Shown here: one piece after another, positions 43,601 through 51,403 of the stretch
Position numbering within the stretch: the stretch's first letter is position 1
Layout: every line of letters starts with the position of its first letter
Assembly: GCF_022761015.1 (NCBI RefSeq)
Contig: NZ_JAKWJQ010000002.1
Span: forward strand, 124,001 to 188,000
Length of the DNA stretch: 64,000 nucleotides
Direction of reading: 5' to 3'
Source of the DNA: Humibacter sp. RRB41
GTDB taxonomy: Bacteria; Actinomycetota; Actinomycetes; Actinomycetales; Microbacteriaceae
Notes under the pieces: generated by a model
What the model was told of the DNA's origin: nothing
What the model saw: only the letters and a program-made list of their open reading frames with translations
The model's database searches: none
Program-made: the position numbers and the translations under genes

Positions 43601-44162
43601 GTTGGAGCTTGCGAAGCAGGCCAGCACATCGATCGCGGACCTGACCGCATCGGAGTCGACTCAAGACGGCGACACCGTGACGATCGCAGGCCTGGTCACG
43701 GGTGTGCAGCACCGGGTGGCCAAGCAATCCGGAAATCAGTACGGCATGATCACCGTCGAGGACTTCGGCGGCGAGATCACGGTGATGTTCATGGGCAAGG
43801 CGTACCAGGAGTTCGGGCCTGCGCTGATCGGCGACTCGATCGTGGTCGTGCGCGGGCGGGTCAGCATGCGTGACGACGGCATGAACCTGCACGCGTACAG
43901 TCTTTTCACTCCCGACCTCGGATCGGCCGTCTCCGGTCCGTCCGGACCGCTGACCATCACGCTGCCGGACCAACGGGCCACCACCGACGTGGTGCAGAAC
44001 CTCGGGGACATGCTGATCCGGCACGCGGGCGACGGCGAGGTGCGTCTGCGGCTCGTCAAGGGCACGACTGCGCGCGTCTTCGAGCTGCCCTACAGAGTGA
44101 GTGCGTCTGCGGATCTGTACGGCGAACTCAAGGGCCTGCTCGGGCCAGCTTGCCTGGTGTGA
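40632..44162 (+). CDS. dnaE: DNA polymerase III alpha subunit
   Basis: A 1176-residue C-family replicative polymerase. The PHP domain starts at once (HLHVHSEYSMLDG, residues 8-20). The palm contains the catalytic Asp residues in MPDFDVDFDD near residue 414. RPGPMGANSHINY, KKKKSELDK and FNKAHSAAYGVVSYWTAY belong to the fingers and beta-binding region. An OB domain lies near 1010-1090. Length equals that of actinobacterial DnaE1; no intein is present. GTG 40632 is set by a TAGACT box 6 bases upstream. It appears to have its own promoter, with the SDR gene following closely. Confidence 0.97.
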   Translation: MASDSFVHLHVHSEYSMLDGAAKIGPLMDAAVGYGMPAIAVTDHGNMFAAFEFWKAATAAGIKPIIGTEAYLTPGTHRSDRTRVRWGNGGEDDVSGSGAYTHMTMLAETTEGMHNLFRMSSLASIEGYYFKPRMDRELLERYSKGIIATTGCPSGEVQTRLRLGQYDEAVKAAAEYRDIFGKDSFFVELMEHGLGLEARVRQDLLRLAKDLGLRTVATNDLHYTHAEDAKSHAALLCVQSGSTLNDPKRFQLEPEGAYYLKSPQEMRDLFRELPEACDTTLEIAERCEIDFELSTGKYMPKFPVPQGETEESWFVKEVNAGLEHRYPEGIPDKVQAQADYETGIILQMGFPGYFLVVADFINWSKSNGIRVGPGRGSGAGSMAAYAMRITDLDPLEHGLIFERFLNPDRVSMPDFDVDFDDRRRLEAVKYVTEKYGAERVSQIVTYGTIKAKQALKDAGRVLGFPFSMGEKLTKAMPPAVMGKDIPLYQVFDKDSPRYKEAVELRAVVESDPEAKTVFDTALGLEGLKRQWGVHAAGVIMSSDPIIDVIPIMKREQDGQIVTQLDYPAAESLGLIKMDFLGLRNLTIISDALDNIKANKDFDLDLEGLPLDDRGAYDLLTRGDTLGVFQLDGGPMRSLLRQLKPDSFEDISALIALYRPGPMGANSHINYALRKNGLQPITPIHPELAEPLQDILDTSYGLIIYQEQVMAIAQKVAGFSLGQADILRRAMGKKKKSELDKQQAGFVGGMKERGYSQAAIDKLWDILLPFSDYAFNKAHSAAYGVVSYWTAYLKAHYPAEYMAALLTSVGDSKDKMALYLNECRRMGIRVLPPDVNESIGFFAAVGEDVRFGLGAVRNVGANVVDGIRLAREQKGRFESFHDFLKKVPLHVANKRTIESLIKAGAFDSFGDSRRALVEVHEGAVESVVNEKRVEATGQAGFDFDMLLAEAPDAGPVSHVPQRPEWEKREKLAFEREMLGLYVSDHPLAGLELELAKQASTSIADLTASESTQDGDTVTIAGLVTGVQHRVAKQSGNQYGMITVEDFGGEITVMFMGKAYQEFGPALIGDSIVVVRGRVSMRDDGMNLHAYSLFTPDLGSAVSGPSGPLTITLPDQRATTDVVQNLGDMLIRHAGDGEVRLRLVKGTTARVFELPYRVSASADLYGELKGLLGPACLV

Positions 44163-44175
44163 GGGCGACGGCATC

Positions 44176-44916
44176 GTGCAACGGTTCGACGGCCATGTCG
44201 CCGTGGTCACGGGGGCGAGCAGGGGCATCGGCCTCGCGACCGCACAGCGGTTGATCGACGAGGGCGCCTCCGTGGTCATCACCGGGCGACGCCAGGAGGG
44301 CCTCGACGCTGCGCTGGCGCAACTCGGCACGGATGCCGCGACAGCGGTCGCAGGCCGGGCGGACGACCCAGAACATCGCGCGGCAGTGCTCGCCCATGCG
44401 CTCGATCGACACGGCAGACTCGACCATCTGGTGAACAACGCCGGCATCAATCCGCTCTTCGGGCCGATGATGGAGGCGGATCCGGCCGCCGTTCGCAAGA
44501 TGATCGACGTGAACGTGCTCGCCGCCTTCGAGTGGACGCGGGACGCCGTGATGGCGGGACTGACTGATTCCGTCGTCAACGTGTCGTCGGTGGCAGGTCT
44601 CTCGGCGAGCCCGATGATCGCGTTCTACGGAGTGACCAAGGCCGCGCTCATCAGCGTGACTCAGCAGTCGGCGTACGAACTCGCACCGCGCATCAGGGTG
44701 AACGCGGTGGCGCCCGCCGTGGTGAAGACGGCGTTCGCCCGGGCGCTGTACGAGGGGCACGAAGCCGCTGCGGCATCCGCTTATCCGCTCGGGCGGCTCG
44801 GCGAGCCCGACGACGTCGCCGCCGCGGTGGCGTTCCTTCTGTCGTCGGATGCCTCGTGGATGACCGGCCAGACACTGCAGCTCGACGGAGGCGCGGGCAT
44901 CCGCTCTGCACTCTGA
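44176..44916 (+). CDS. Short-chain dehydrogenase/reductase
   Basis: A 246-residue classical SDR oxidoreductase using NAD(P). The dinucleotide motif TGASRGIG is at about residues 13-20, LVNNAGINP near 85, and the catalytic Ser-Tyr-Lys set is in VSSVAG and YGVTKAA. LQLDGGAG at the C-terminus is typical of FabG-like members, but the substrate is unknown. GTG 44176, 14 bases after the dnaE stop, puts the motif at the normal distance from the N-terminus and has GAGGG upstream. Confidence 0.88.
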   Translation: MQRFDGHVAVVTGASRGIGLATAQRLIDEGASVVITGRRQEGLDAALAQLGTDAATAVAGRADDPEHRAAVLAHALDRHGRLDHLVNNAGINPLFGPMMEADPAAVRKMIDVNVLAAFEWTRDAVMAGLTDSVVNVSSVAGLSASPMIAFYGVTKAALISVTQQSAYELAPRIRVNAVAPAVVKTAFARALYEGHEAAAASAYPLGRLGEPDDVAAAVAFLLSSDASWMTGQTLQLDGGAGIRSAL

Positions 44917-44960
44917 GCACTGCTGCAGACCACCTCGACGGGCCTGCCGCGGTCCATCGA

Positions 44961-44966
44961 TAGGCT
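44961..44966 (+). promoter_or_regulatory. -10 box for hisD, leaderless
   Basis: TAGGCT, then 6 bases, then ATG 44973. No Shine-Dalgarno is present. Confidence 0.6.
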
Positions 44967-44972
44967 TGGCGG

Positions 44973-46283
44973 ATGTACACGATCGACCTGAGGGGACGCG
45001 CGCTCGACGACGACGAGCTGCGCCGTTCCGTCCCGCGTCCAGAGCTCGACATCACGGTCGCATCCGAGGCTGCGGCCGATCTGATCGCCGACGTGCGCGA
45101 GCGCGGCGTCGCTGCGCTTCTCGACCAGGCCGAGCGCTTCGACGGCGTTCGTCCGTCCGCGCTTCGCGTGTCGTCGTCCGACATCGCGAAGGCGGTCGAC
45201 GACCTCCCCGCCGAGGTACGCACTGCTCTCGAGCACTCCATCGACCGGGTTCGGCTGGCGAGCGCGGCACAGGTTCCACCCGCAGCCAAGACCGTGCTCG
45301 GAGACGGAGCCATCGTCGAGCAGCGCTGGCAACCGGTCGCGCGCGCGGGGCTGTACGTGCCTGGCGGCAAGGCCGCCTATCCGTCCAGCGTCGTCATGAA
45401 CGCGGTCCCCGCCCTCGTCGCCGGCGTCGGTTCTGTCGCGCTGGCGAGCCCTGCGCAGCGCCAATTCGACGGGTCCGTACACCCTGCCGTGCTCGGTGCG
45501 GCCGGGGTGGTCGGAATCGAGGAGATCTACGCCATCGGTGGAGCCGGTGCGATCGGAGCGCTTGCCTACGGTGTGCCCGATCTTCCACTGACCGCCGTCG
45601 ACATCGTGACCGGCCCGGGTAACATCTACGTCGCAGCGGCCAAGCGGCTCGTGAGCGGCGTTGTCGGCATCGATGCCGAGGCCGGAACGACCGAGATTCT
45701 CGTGATCGCGGATGCCTCCGCCGATCCGAACCTGGTCGCGGCCGATCTGCTCAGCCAGGCCGAGCACGACGAGGCCGCGGCGTCGCTGTTGGTGACCGAT
45801 TCTCTCGAGCTCGCCGAGCGAGTGCGAATGCGACTGGACGCGATCGTGACGGCGACGACCAACGCGGCGAGGGCATCCGTCGCGCTTAGCGGGCCGCAAT
45901 CATCGATCGTGCTCGTCGACGATGAGGCGACGGCGGTCAGGTTCAGCGACGCTTACGCGCCCGAGCACCTGGAGGTGCACACCGTGGACCCGGATGCGAC
46001 TTTGCGGCGTATCACCAACGCGGGTGCGATCTTTCTCGGCCGCTACTCTCCGGTCAGCCTCGGGGATTATCTCGCCGGCTCCAACCACGTGCTTCCCACC
46101 GGGGGATCGGCCCGGTACTCGTCGGGGCTCGGCGCGTACAGCTTTCTGCGCCCGCAGCAGATTATCCACTACGACGAGGCGGGACTGGCTGCAGTGGCCG
46201 CCGACGTCGTCGCGCTGTCGAACGCAGAGGGTCTTCCCGCTCACGGCGAAGCGGTCGTCGCGCGCGCAGGCGTGCGCGAATAA
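44973..46283 (+). CDS. hisD: Histidinol dehydrogenase
   Basis: A 436-residue zinc enzyme that oxidises histidinol twice to histidine, the last step of histidine synthesis. Conserved parts: GLYVPGGKAAYPSSV-type segment near residue 130, ALAYG, VDIVTGPGNIYVAAAKR near residue 210, AGTTEILVIADASADP, SQAEHDEAA (zinc ligands) and YAPEHLEV (catalytic/zinc His). No other his gene is in the window. nrdR follows, 16 bases after its stop. Confidence 0.95.
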   Translation: MYTIDLRGRALDDDELRRSVPRPELDITVASEAAADLIADVRERGVAALLDQAERFDGVRPSALRVSSSDIAKAVDDLPAEVRTALEHSIDRVRLASAAQVPPAAKTVLGDGAIVEQRWQPVARAGLYVPGGKAAYPSSVVMNAVPALVAGVGSVALASPAQRQFDGSVHPAVLGAAGVVGIEEIYAIGGAGAIGALAYGVPDLPLTAVDIVTGPGNIYVAAAKRLVSGVVGIDAEAGTTEILVIADASADPNLVAADLLSQAEHDEAAASLLVTDSLELAERVRMRLDAIVTATTNAARASVALSGPQSSIVLVDDEATAVRFSDAYAPEHLEVHTVDPDATLRRITNAGAIFLGRYSPVSLGDYLAGSNHVLPTGGSARYSSGLGAYSFLRPQQIIHYDEAGLAAVAADVVALSNAEGLPAHGEAVVARAGVRE

Positions 46284-46299
46284 CTAGCCTGGAGCTACT

Positions 46300-46770
46300 A
46301 TGTTCTGCCCCTTCTGTCGCCACCCCGATTCCCGCGTCATCGACTCCCGCACGTCCGACGACGGACTCTCGATCCGCCGTCGCAGACAGTGCCCGGAGTG
46401 CGGGCGTCGCTTCTCCACCATCGAGACCGCCAGCCTCAACGTCATCAAGCGCAGCGGAGTCGTCGAGCCGTTCAGTCGCGAGAAGATCATGTCCGGTGTG
46501 CGCAAAGCGTGTCAGGGGCGTCCGGTCACGGACTCCGACCTCGCTATGCTCGCCCAGAAGGTCGAAGAGGCCGTGCGCGCGACGGGCGTCTCGCAGATCG
46601 ACGCGAATGAGATCGGTCTTGCCGTGCTTCCTCCGCTACGCGACCTCGACGAGGTCGCATACCTGAGGTTCGCGAGCGTCTACCAGGCCTTCGACTCGCT
46701 CGACGATTTCGACGACGCGATCTCCGCCCTCCGCAAGGAGCACCACGAGCAGCCGGTGACAGCAGACTGA
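46300..46770 (+). CDS. nrdR: Transcriptional repressor NrdR
   Basis: A 156-residue repressor of ribonucleotide reductase genes that senses ATP/dATP. The N-terminal zinc ribbon is CPFC (residues 3-6) with CPEC at about 31-34, and an ATP-cone domain follows ([20 protein letters not shown]-type, about residues 48-140). Both GGAG before the ATG and a TAGCCT box at 46285-46290 are seen, so it may be transcribed alone. No NrdR box is recognised here and no ribonucleotide reductase gene is present in the window. Confidence 0.95.
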   Translation: MFCPFCRHPDSRVIDSRTSDDGLSIRRRRQCPECGRRFSTIETASLNVIKRSGVVEPFSREKIMSGVRKACQGRPVTDSDLAMLAQKVEEAVRATGVSQIDANEIGLAVLPPLRDLDEVAYLRFASVYQAFDSLDDFDDAISALRKEHHEQPVTAD

Positions 46771-46814
46771 TCTGCGCGCTCGGCGGTCCGTCGACCCATT
46801 AGGGTTGCAGGGGC

Positions 46815-47849
46815 ATGTATCGCATCCTGTTCTCGCTCGTCTTCCGGCACATGGACCCGGAGAACGCACATCATCTGGCTTTCATCGCGATCCGTGCGAT
46901 TCCCGGAGTCGGGCTTCGCCGTCTGATCGCGCGCTTCACCAGGCCTCGCACTGGCCAGTCGGTCACGACGCTCGGGCTCACCTTCCCGACGCCGTTCGGC
47001 GTCGCAGCGGGATTCGACAAGAACGCCACCGCGATCCTCGGACTCGGTGCGCTCGGATTCGGGCACGTCGAGATCGGCACGGTGACGGCAATCGCTCAGC
47101 CGGGCAACCCCAAGCCGCGGCTCTTCAGGCTCATCCCCGACAGGGCGATCATCAACCGCATGGGCTTCAACAACGAGGGAGCGGATGCCGCAGCACAGCG
47201 GGTCGCGAAGGTGCGGCCGGTGCTCGGCCGTCCGATCGTCGGCGTGAACATCGGCAAGTCGCGCGTCGTCGATGTCGCGGATGCCGTCGCCGACTACCGA
47301 GTCTCGGCACGCGCCGCAGCGGGCGTCGCCGACTACCTCGTCGTGAACGTGAGCTCGCCGAACACTCCGGGCCTGCGCGGCCTGCAGGAGTTGGACTCGT
47401 TGCGCCCGCTCTTGACGGCGGTCAAAGAGGAAGCCGGCGGCACGCCGCTCCTCGTCAAGATCGCCCCAGACCTCGCCGATGACGAGATCGCGAAGATCGC
47501 CGAACTCGTCGGAGAGATCGGTCTCGACGGCATCATCGCGACGAACACCACCATCGAACGCTCCGGCCTTCACACGGATGAGCAGGTCGTCGAGGCTGCC
47601 GGAGCTGGCGGACTTTCAGGGGCACCGCTGGCGGCTCGTTCCCTCGAGGTGTTGCGGCTCGTTCGGCAGCACGTGTCGGCCGAACTCTGCGTCATCTCCG
47701 TCGGCGGAATCGAGACCGCGCAGGATGTGCGCGACCGGCTCGATGCCGGCGCCACCCTCGTGCAGGGCTACTCGGCCTTCATCTACCGCGGTCCGCTCTG
47801 GGCGCGGTCGATCAACCGCGGCCTGGACAGGCTCGCGACCTCACGCTGA
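46815..47849 (+). CDS. pyrD: Quinone-dependent dihydroorotate dehydrogenase (class 2)
   Basis: A 344-residue FMN enzyme that oxidises dihydroorotate to orotate in pyrimidine synthesis and passes electrons to the quinone pool at the membrane. The N-terminal helix MYRILFSLVFRHMDPENAH is the membrane/quinone extension of class 2. Motifs: GVAAGFDKNA, INRMGFNNEGAD, VNVSSPNTPGLRGLQ (with catalytic Ser of class 2), NTTIER, GGLSGAPL and VGGIETAQDV. A TAGGGT box ends 9 bases before the ATG. It converges with the RNase H gene. Confidence 0.95.
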   Translation: MYRILFSLVFRHMDPENAHHLAFIAIRAIPGVGLRRLIARFTRPRTGQSVTTLGLTFPTPFGVAAGFDKNATAILGLGALGFGHVEIGTVTAIAQPGNPKPRLFRLIPDRAIINRMGFNNEGADAAAQRVAKVRPVLGRPIVGVNIGKSRVVDVADAVADYRVSARAAAGVADYLVVNVSSPNTPGLRGLQELDSLRPLLTAVKEEAGGTPLLVKIAPDLADDEIAKIAELVGEIGLDGIIATNTTIERSGLHTDEQVVEAAGAGGLSGAPLAARSLEVLRLVRQHVSAELCVISVGGIETAQDVRDRLDAGATLVQGYSAFIYRGPLWARSINRGLDRLATSR

Positions 47850-47867
47850 CGCGTCGGATTCCGCGTC
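47848..47867. terminator. Hairpin between convergent pyrD and RNase H genes
   Basis: GACGCG and CGCGTC form a 6-bp stem with an 8-base loop, filling the 20-base gap and overlapping the pyrD stop. It could stop transcription from both sides. No U-tract; tentative. Confidence 0.35.
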
Positions 47868-47869
47868 GA

Positions 47870-48766
47870 TCATTCTTCTGGCGTGCTCTGACGAAACCGC
47901 AGCCGCCACCTGCCGCTGGCGCGCACCCACAACGAGCTGCACAGTGTTGCGCCGCGGCCATCCGTCGTACGTGCCGTGAGCAACACGGTGTCGGCGTTCA
48001 CTCTGTCGGTGCCGATCACCTCGAGCTCTGTGGCCCGCGACGTCTCACCCGACAATTCTTCGATGGCGGAGTCTCGACCCCACAGTCGCCCCGCGCGGCC
48101 TATCTCCTCGAAGTCCGGGTGCAGCAGCGCTGCGAAGCTCGAGGGATCCGATCGGACGGCCGTGTCGAGGAACTCGCGCTCAAGACGCACCACGACGTCG
48201 GTGACGCTCTCGTCTGCGAACAGATCGACGTCGAACAGTCCGGGCTGTTCGACCGGGGGAGTGGGCGATGCCGGAGTCGCGATCTCCCTTCCCTTGACGT
48301 CAGCCCCGCGCCATCCCGGCCCGTTGTCGACTTCCGTGCCTCGCTGGTACGACGTCGCAGCGCCGCGGGCGCGATCGTCCGCGGCCTCGTTGAGCTCGTG
48401 GCCGGCGTGACCGCGCACCCACTCGAACCGGTACTCGCGACCGGCGAGCGCGGCATCCAGCCGCTTGAGCAGTTCGAGATTCTGAACGGGCGCTCCGTCG
48501 GCCTTGCGCCAGCCCTTGCGCTTCCACCCGGGCATCCACTTCGTGACGGCGTTGATCACGTACTGGCTGTCGCAGAGGATGCGCAGATCGTCCGGTTCGC
48601 CTGCTGTGGATTCCAGCAGATCGATGACGGCCATCAGTTCGCCTTGGTTGTTGGTGCCGTGCGGCCAGCCGCCGGCGGCCCAGGTATTTTCGTCGACGAA
48701 CCAGGCCCACCCGGCCGGGCCGGGGTTGCCGAGCGCAGAGCCGTCGGCAGCGGCGATGATCGTCAT
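47870..48766 (-). CDS. rnhA: RNase HI fused to a SnoaL/DUF4440-like domain
   Basis: A 298-residue two-domain protein. Residues 1 to about 145 are RNase HI, which cuts RNA in RNA-DNA hybrids; the acidic set is Asp8 (AADGS), Glu43 (NNQGELMA), Asp66 (CDSQY) and Asp130 (NEAADDRA), with His near residue 120. A linker (about 150-190) leads to a C-terminal domain (REFLDTAVRSDPSSFAALLHPDFEEIG) that resembles NTF2-like DUF4440 folds. The role of that second domain is unknown; it may bind a small molecule or mediate dimerisation. ATG 48766 gives the usual RNase H start. Confidence 0.87.
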   Translation of the reverse strand: MTIIAAADGSALGNPGPAGWAWFVDENTWAAGGWPHGTNNQGELMAVIDLLESTAGEPDDLRILCDSQYVINAVTKWMPGWKRKGWRKADGAPVQNLELLKRLDAALAGREYRFEWVRGHAGHELNEAADDRARGAATSYQRGTEVDNGPGWRGADVKGREIATPASPTPPVEQPGLFDVDLFADESVTDVVVRLEREFLDTAVRSDPSSFAALLHPDFEEIGRAGRLWGRDSAIEELSGETSRATELEVIGTDRVNADTVLLTARTTDGRGATLCSSLWVRASGRWRLRFRQSTPEE

Positions 48767-48782
48767 GATCGGATGCCCGGTG

Positions 48783-49349
48783 CTAGGCGGGGTACTGGCC
48801 GCGCTTGACCTGCGGCTTCGGAACGCGGATCATCCGGAACTGCAGAGCGCGCATTATCGCGTACCAGTTGAGCCCGCGTTCGGCCGCGCCGAATTTGTCC
48901 CTGATCCTGCGCTTCATCATGCTCACCATGACGATGGAGTCGATGATCGCGATGGCGAAGAACACCCAGAGCACGATGATCGCGTAGTACTGCAGCGCGG
49001 TGATCTGCACGAACGAGAAGATCACGACGATCAGCATCACTGGCATGAGGAACTCGGCCACCGTGTAGCGGGCGTCGACGTAGTCGCGCACATACCGGCG
49101 CTGCGGGCCCTTGTCGCGCTGGGTCAGATAGCGTTCGTCTCCAGCGGCCATGCCGAGTCTGGCTCGCTCCCTCGCCTCGGCGTTCTTGCCGCGGGCGTCG
49201 CGGGCCGCCGCCTTGCGGTCGGCAGGCACAAGGGGACGTTTGCGAGCCGCCTCCCGTTCTGCACGTGAAGGGGTCGCGCGTCCCTTGCCCGATCCGGGCA
49301 TTTCGGCCTCATCGGCCGGGGTCGCGGTGGTATCTGGTCGTTTCGCCAC
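48783..49349 (-). CDS. DUF3043 membrane protein
   Basis: A 188-residue actinobacterial protein with a long basic N-terminus (about 1-85, many Lys/Arg/Ala) carrying the DUF3043 segment RYLTQRDKGPQRRYVRDYVDARYTVAEFLMP-type near residue 75-105. Two membrane helices (about 102-122 and 126-148) and a basic C-terminus follow. Function is unknown. GTG 49349 has GAGGAC about 7 bases upstream. It is divergent from the M20 peptidase gene. Confidence 0.82.
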   Translation of the reverse strand: MAKRPDTTATPADEAEMPGSGKGRATPSRAEREAARKRPLVPADRKAAARDARGKNAEARERARLGMAAGDERYLTQRDKGPQRRYVRDYVDARYTVAEFLMPVMLIVVIFSFVQITALQYYAIIVLWVFFAIAIIDSIVMVSMMKRRIRDKFGAAERGLNWYAIMRALQFRMIRVPKPQVKRGQYPA

Positions 49350-49373
49350 GGAAAGTCCTCGATCTCGTCCGAT

Positions 49374-49379
49374 TAAGAT
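49374..49379 (+). promoter_or_regulatory. -10 box for the M20 peptidase gene, leaderless
   Basis: TAAGAT, then 7 bases, then ATG 49387. No Shine-Dalgarno precedes the start. Confidence 0.55.
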
Positions 49380-49386
49380 TACCCGC

Positions 49387-50790
49387 ATGACCGACGCCGA
49401 TCACCCCATCGACCATCTGACCGAACTTCGCGACGCCGTGCAGCAGGGGATGCCGCTGGCCATTTCCGATCTCACGGACCTCGTTCGCATCCCATCGGTG
49501 TCGTGGTCGGCGTTCGATCCGGCGAACGTGGCCCGCAGCGCGGATGCCGTCGCATCCCTCGTGCGCGCACTGGACGTCTTCGACTCGGTCGCCGTCACGC
49601 GAGCCGCGATCGGCGATGGCGAGCAGCAGGGTCAGCCGGCGGTGATCGCACGCCGGAAAGCGAAGAACGGTGCGCCCACCGTGCTGCTCTACGCCCACCA
49701 CGACGTCCAGCCGCCAGGCAAGGACGAGGACTGGCAGACGTCGCCCTTCGAGCCGACGGTCCGTGGAGATCGCCTCTACGCTCGCGGCGCGGCCGACGAC
49801 AAGGCGGGCGTGATGGCTCACGTCGCCGCGATCAGGGCACTCACGGAGGTGATCGGCACCGACTTCGACCTCGGCCTCGCCGTCTTCATCGAGGGTGAGG
49901 AGGAATTCGGATCCCGCTCGTTCGCCAACTTCCTGCGTGACAACAAGCAGGCTCTGGCCGCCGATGCGATCGTCGTGGCCGACTCCGACAACTGGAGCGT
50001 CGACATCCCGGCGCTCACGGTCGGTCTCAGGGGGAACGTCACGTTCCGCCTCACGGTCTCCACACTCGAGCACGCCTCGCACTCCGGCATGTACGGAGGT
50101 GCGGCACCCGATGCGATGCTGGCACTCGCCAAGCTCCTCGCGACATTGCACGATGCTGATGGCGCAGTCGCAGTGGAGGGCATGACCTCGCACGATGCTC
50201 AGGTTCCGGAGTACTCCGAGGATCAGCTGCGCGAGGATGCCGCGCTGCTCGAGGGCGTCTCGTCGATCGGCAGGGGACCGGTGCTGTCCCGTCTCTGGAA
50301 CCAGCCGACGATCACCATCACGGGCATCGACGCGCCCAGCGTCGCGAACGCGTCGAACACGCTCATTCCTTCGGTCGCAGTTCGACTCAGCGCCCGCGTC
50401 GCGCCGGGGCAAGCGGCAAAGGATGCCTACGCGGCCCTTGAACGTCACGTCCGATCGCACGCGCCGTTCGGAGCGCACATCGCGATCGACGAGGTCGACG
50501 TCGGCGACCCGTTCCTCGTCGACACCTCGGGCTGGGCCGCCGTCGAGGCGAAGAATGCAATGAAGGATGCCTGGGGTGCGGAGCCCGTCGAGACCGGCAT
50601 CGGCGGGAGCATCCCCTTCATCGCCGATCTGGTTCGAGAGTTTCCCGACGCTCAGATCCTCGTCACGGGGGTCGAGGACCCCGACACCAGGGCGCACAGT
50701 CCGAACGAGTCCCTCCACCTGGGCGTTTTCAGACGCGCGATTCTGACCGAGGCACTCCTGCTGTCCCGCCTGAACAATCGGGTCGCCTGA
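49387..50790 (+). CDS. M20-family metallodipeptidase
   Basis: A 467-residue zinc-dependent peptidase of the M20 dipeptidase (PepV/CNDP-like) group. The first metal His-Asp pair is in LLYAHHDVQP (about residue 105), the bridging Asp in GAADDKAG (about 140) and the catalytic Glu pair in IEGEEEFGS (about 170). A lid domain with HSGMYGG and the last metal His in NESLHLG are present. It probably cleaves dipeptides or related amides in the cytoplasm; no signal peptide is seen. Substrate is not predictable. Confidence 0.9.
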   Translation: MTDADHPIDHLTELRDAVQQGMPLAISDLTDLVRIPSVSWSAFDPANVARSADAVASLVRALDVFDSVAVTRAAIGDGEQQGQPAVIARRKAKNGAPTVLLYAHHDVQPPGKDEDWQTSPFEPTVRGDRLYARGAADDKAGVMAHVAAIRALTEVIGTDFDLGLAVFIEGEEEFGSRSFANFLRDNKQALAADAIVVADSDNWSVDIPALTVGLRGNVTFRLTVSTLEHASHSGMYGGAAPDAMLALAKLLATLHDADGAVAVEGMTSHDAQVPEYSEDQLREDAALLEGVSSIGRGPVLSRLWNQPTITITGIDAPSVANASNTLIPSVAVRLSARVAPGQAAKDAYAALERHVRSHAPFGAHIAIDEVDVGDPFLVDTSGWAAVEAKNAMKDAWGAEPVETGIGGSIPFIADLVREFPDAQILVTGVEDPDTRAHSPNESLHLGVFRRAILTEALLLSRLNNRVA

Positions 50791-50836
50791 ATTACACTGG
50801 AGCACACGCGAACTTCAAGGTAGGAACGAGGCACTC

Positions 50837-51211
50837 ATGAGCGACGCGACTCTCACTGCAACGGCGACGATCGCCGAGCCCAAAGCGCACGGTGTGGCCC
50901 TCACTGATGCCGCCGCCGACAAGGTACGCAGCCTCCTCACGCAGGAAGGCCGCGATGATCTGAGGCTGCGTCTCGCCGTTCAGCCCGGGGGATGCTCCGG
51001 CCTGATCTACCAGCTCTACTTCGACGAGCGGTACATGGACGGCGACCTGACGGTCGACTTCGACGGCGTCGAGGTCATCGTCGACAAGATGAGCTCCCCG
51101 TACCTCGACGGTGCTTCGATCGACTTCGAAGACACCATCCAGAAGCAGGGTTTCACCATCGACAACCCCAATGCGAGCGGAAGTTGCGCCTGCGGCGACA
51201 GCTTCCACTGA
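50837..51211 (+). CDS. erpA: A-type iron-sulfur cluster carrier (ErpA/HesB)
   Basis: A 124-residue carrier that delivers iron-sulfur clusters to target proteins. The three ligand cysteines are Cys53 (PGGCSGLIY), Cys117 and Cys119 (GSCACGDSF). The fold is otherwise typical (VTLTDAAADKVRSLL-like start, DFEDTIQKQGFTIDNPNA near the end). An extra N-terminal segment of about 18 residues precedes the domain. It lies 40 bp upstream of a strong terminator and before the cytochrome oxidase genes; the Rieske protein QcrA of this window is a possible client (inference). Confidence 0.93.
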   Translation: MSDATLTATATIAEPKAHGVALTDAAADKVRSLLTQEGRDDLRLRLAVQPGGCSGLIYQLYFDERYMDGDLTVDFDGVEVIVDKMSSPYLDGASIDFEDTIQKQGFTIDNPNASGSCACGDSFH

Positions 51212-51232
51212 TCTTCGCGCAACACGATTTCA

Positions 51233-51268
51233 ACGAAAAGGACCGGCTGGTGAGCCGGTCCTTTTCGT
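51233..51268. terminator. Perfect 16-bp stem terminator after erpA
   Basis: ACGAAAAGGACCGGCT and its exact complement flank the loop GGTG. The run of four T inside the 3' arm (CTTTTCGT) and four A in the 5' arm make a Rho-independent terminator that works in principle on either strand. Confidence 0.9.
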
Positions 51269-51335
51269 GTCTCCAGGGGTTCGACACACGTCGCCCCGGG
51301 CAGTGTCCGGCGTACGAACGGGCCTTGGATGGCAG

Positions 51336-51341
51336 TAGGCT
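51336..51341 (+). promoter_or_regulatory. Candidate -10 box for the ctaC-ctaD-ctaF operon
   Basis: TAGGCT in the interval after the erpA terminator. It would give a leader of about 55 bases before GTG 51404, unlike the leaderless genes of this window. Confidence 0.4.
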
Positions 51342-51403
51342 AGGCGAAGGTCAATCGCAGTAGCGTCTTGCGCTCTGCCCACGATTCACTCGAAAGGTCA
51401 CCG

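Noticed and set aside
40632-44162. Possible intein in dnaE
   Set aside because: All polymerase motifs are contiguous and the length of 1176 residues is normal, so there is no inserted segment.
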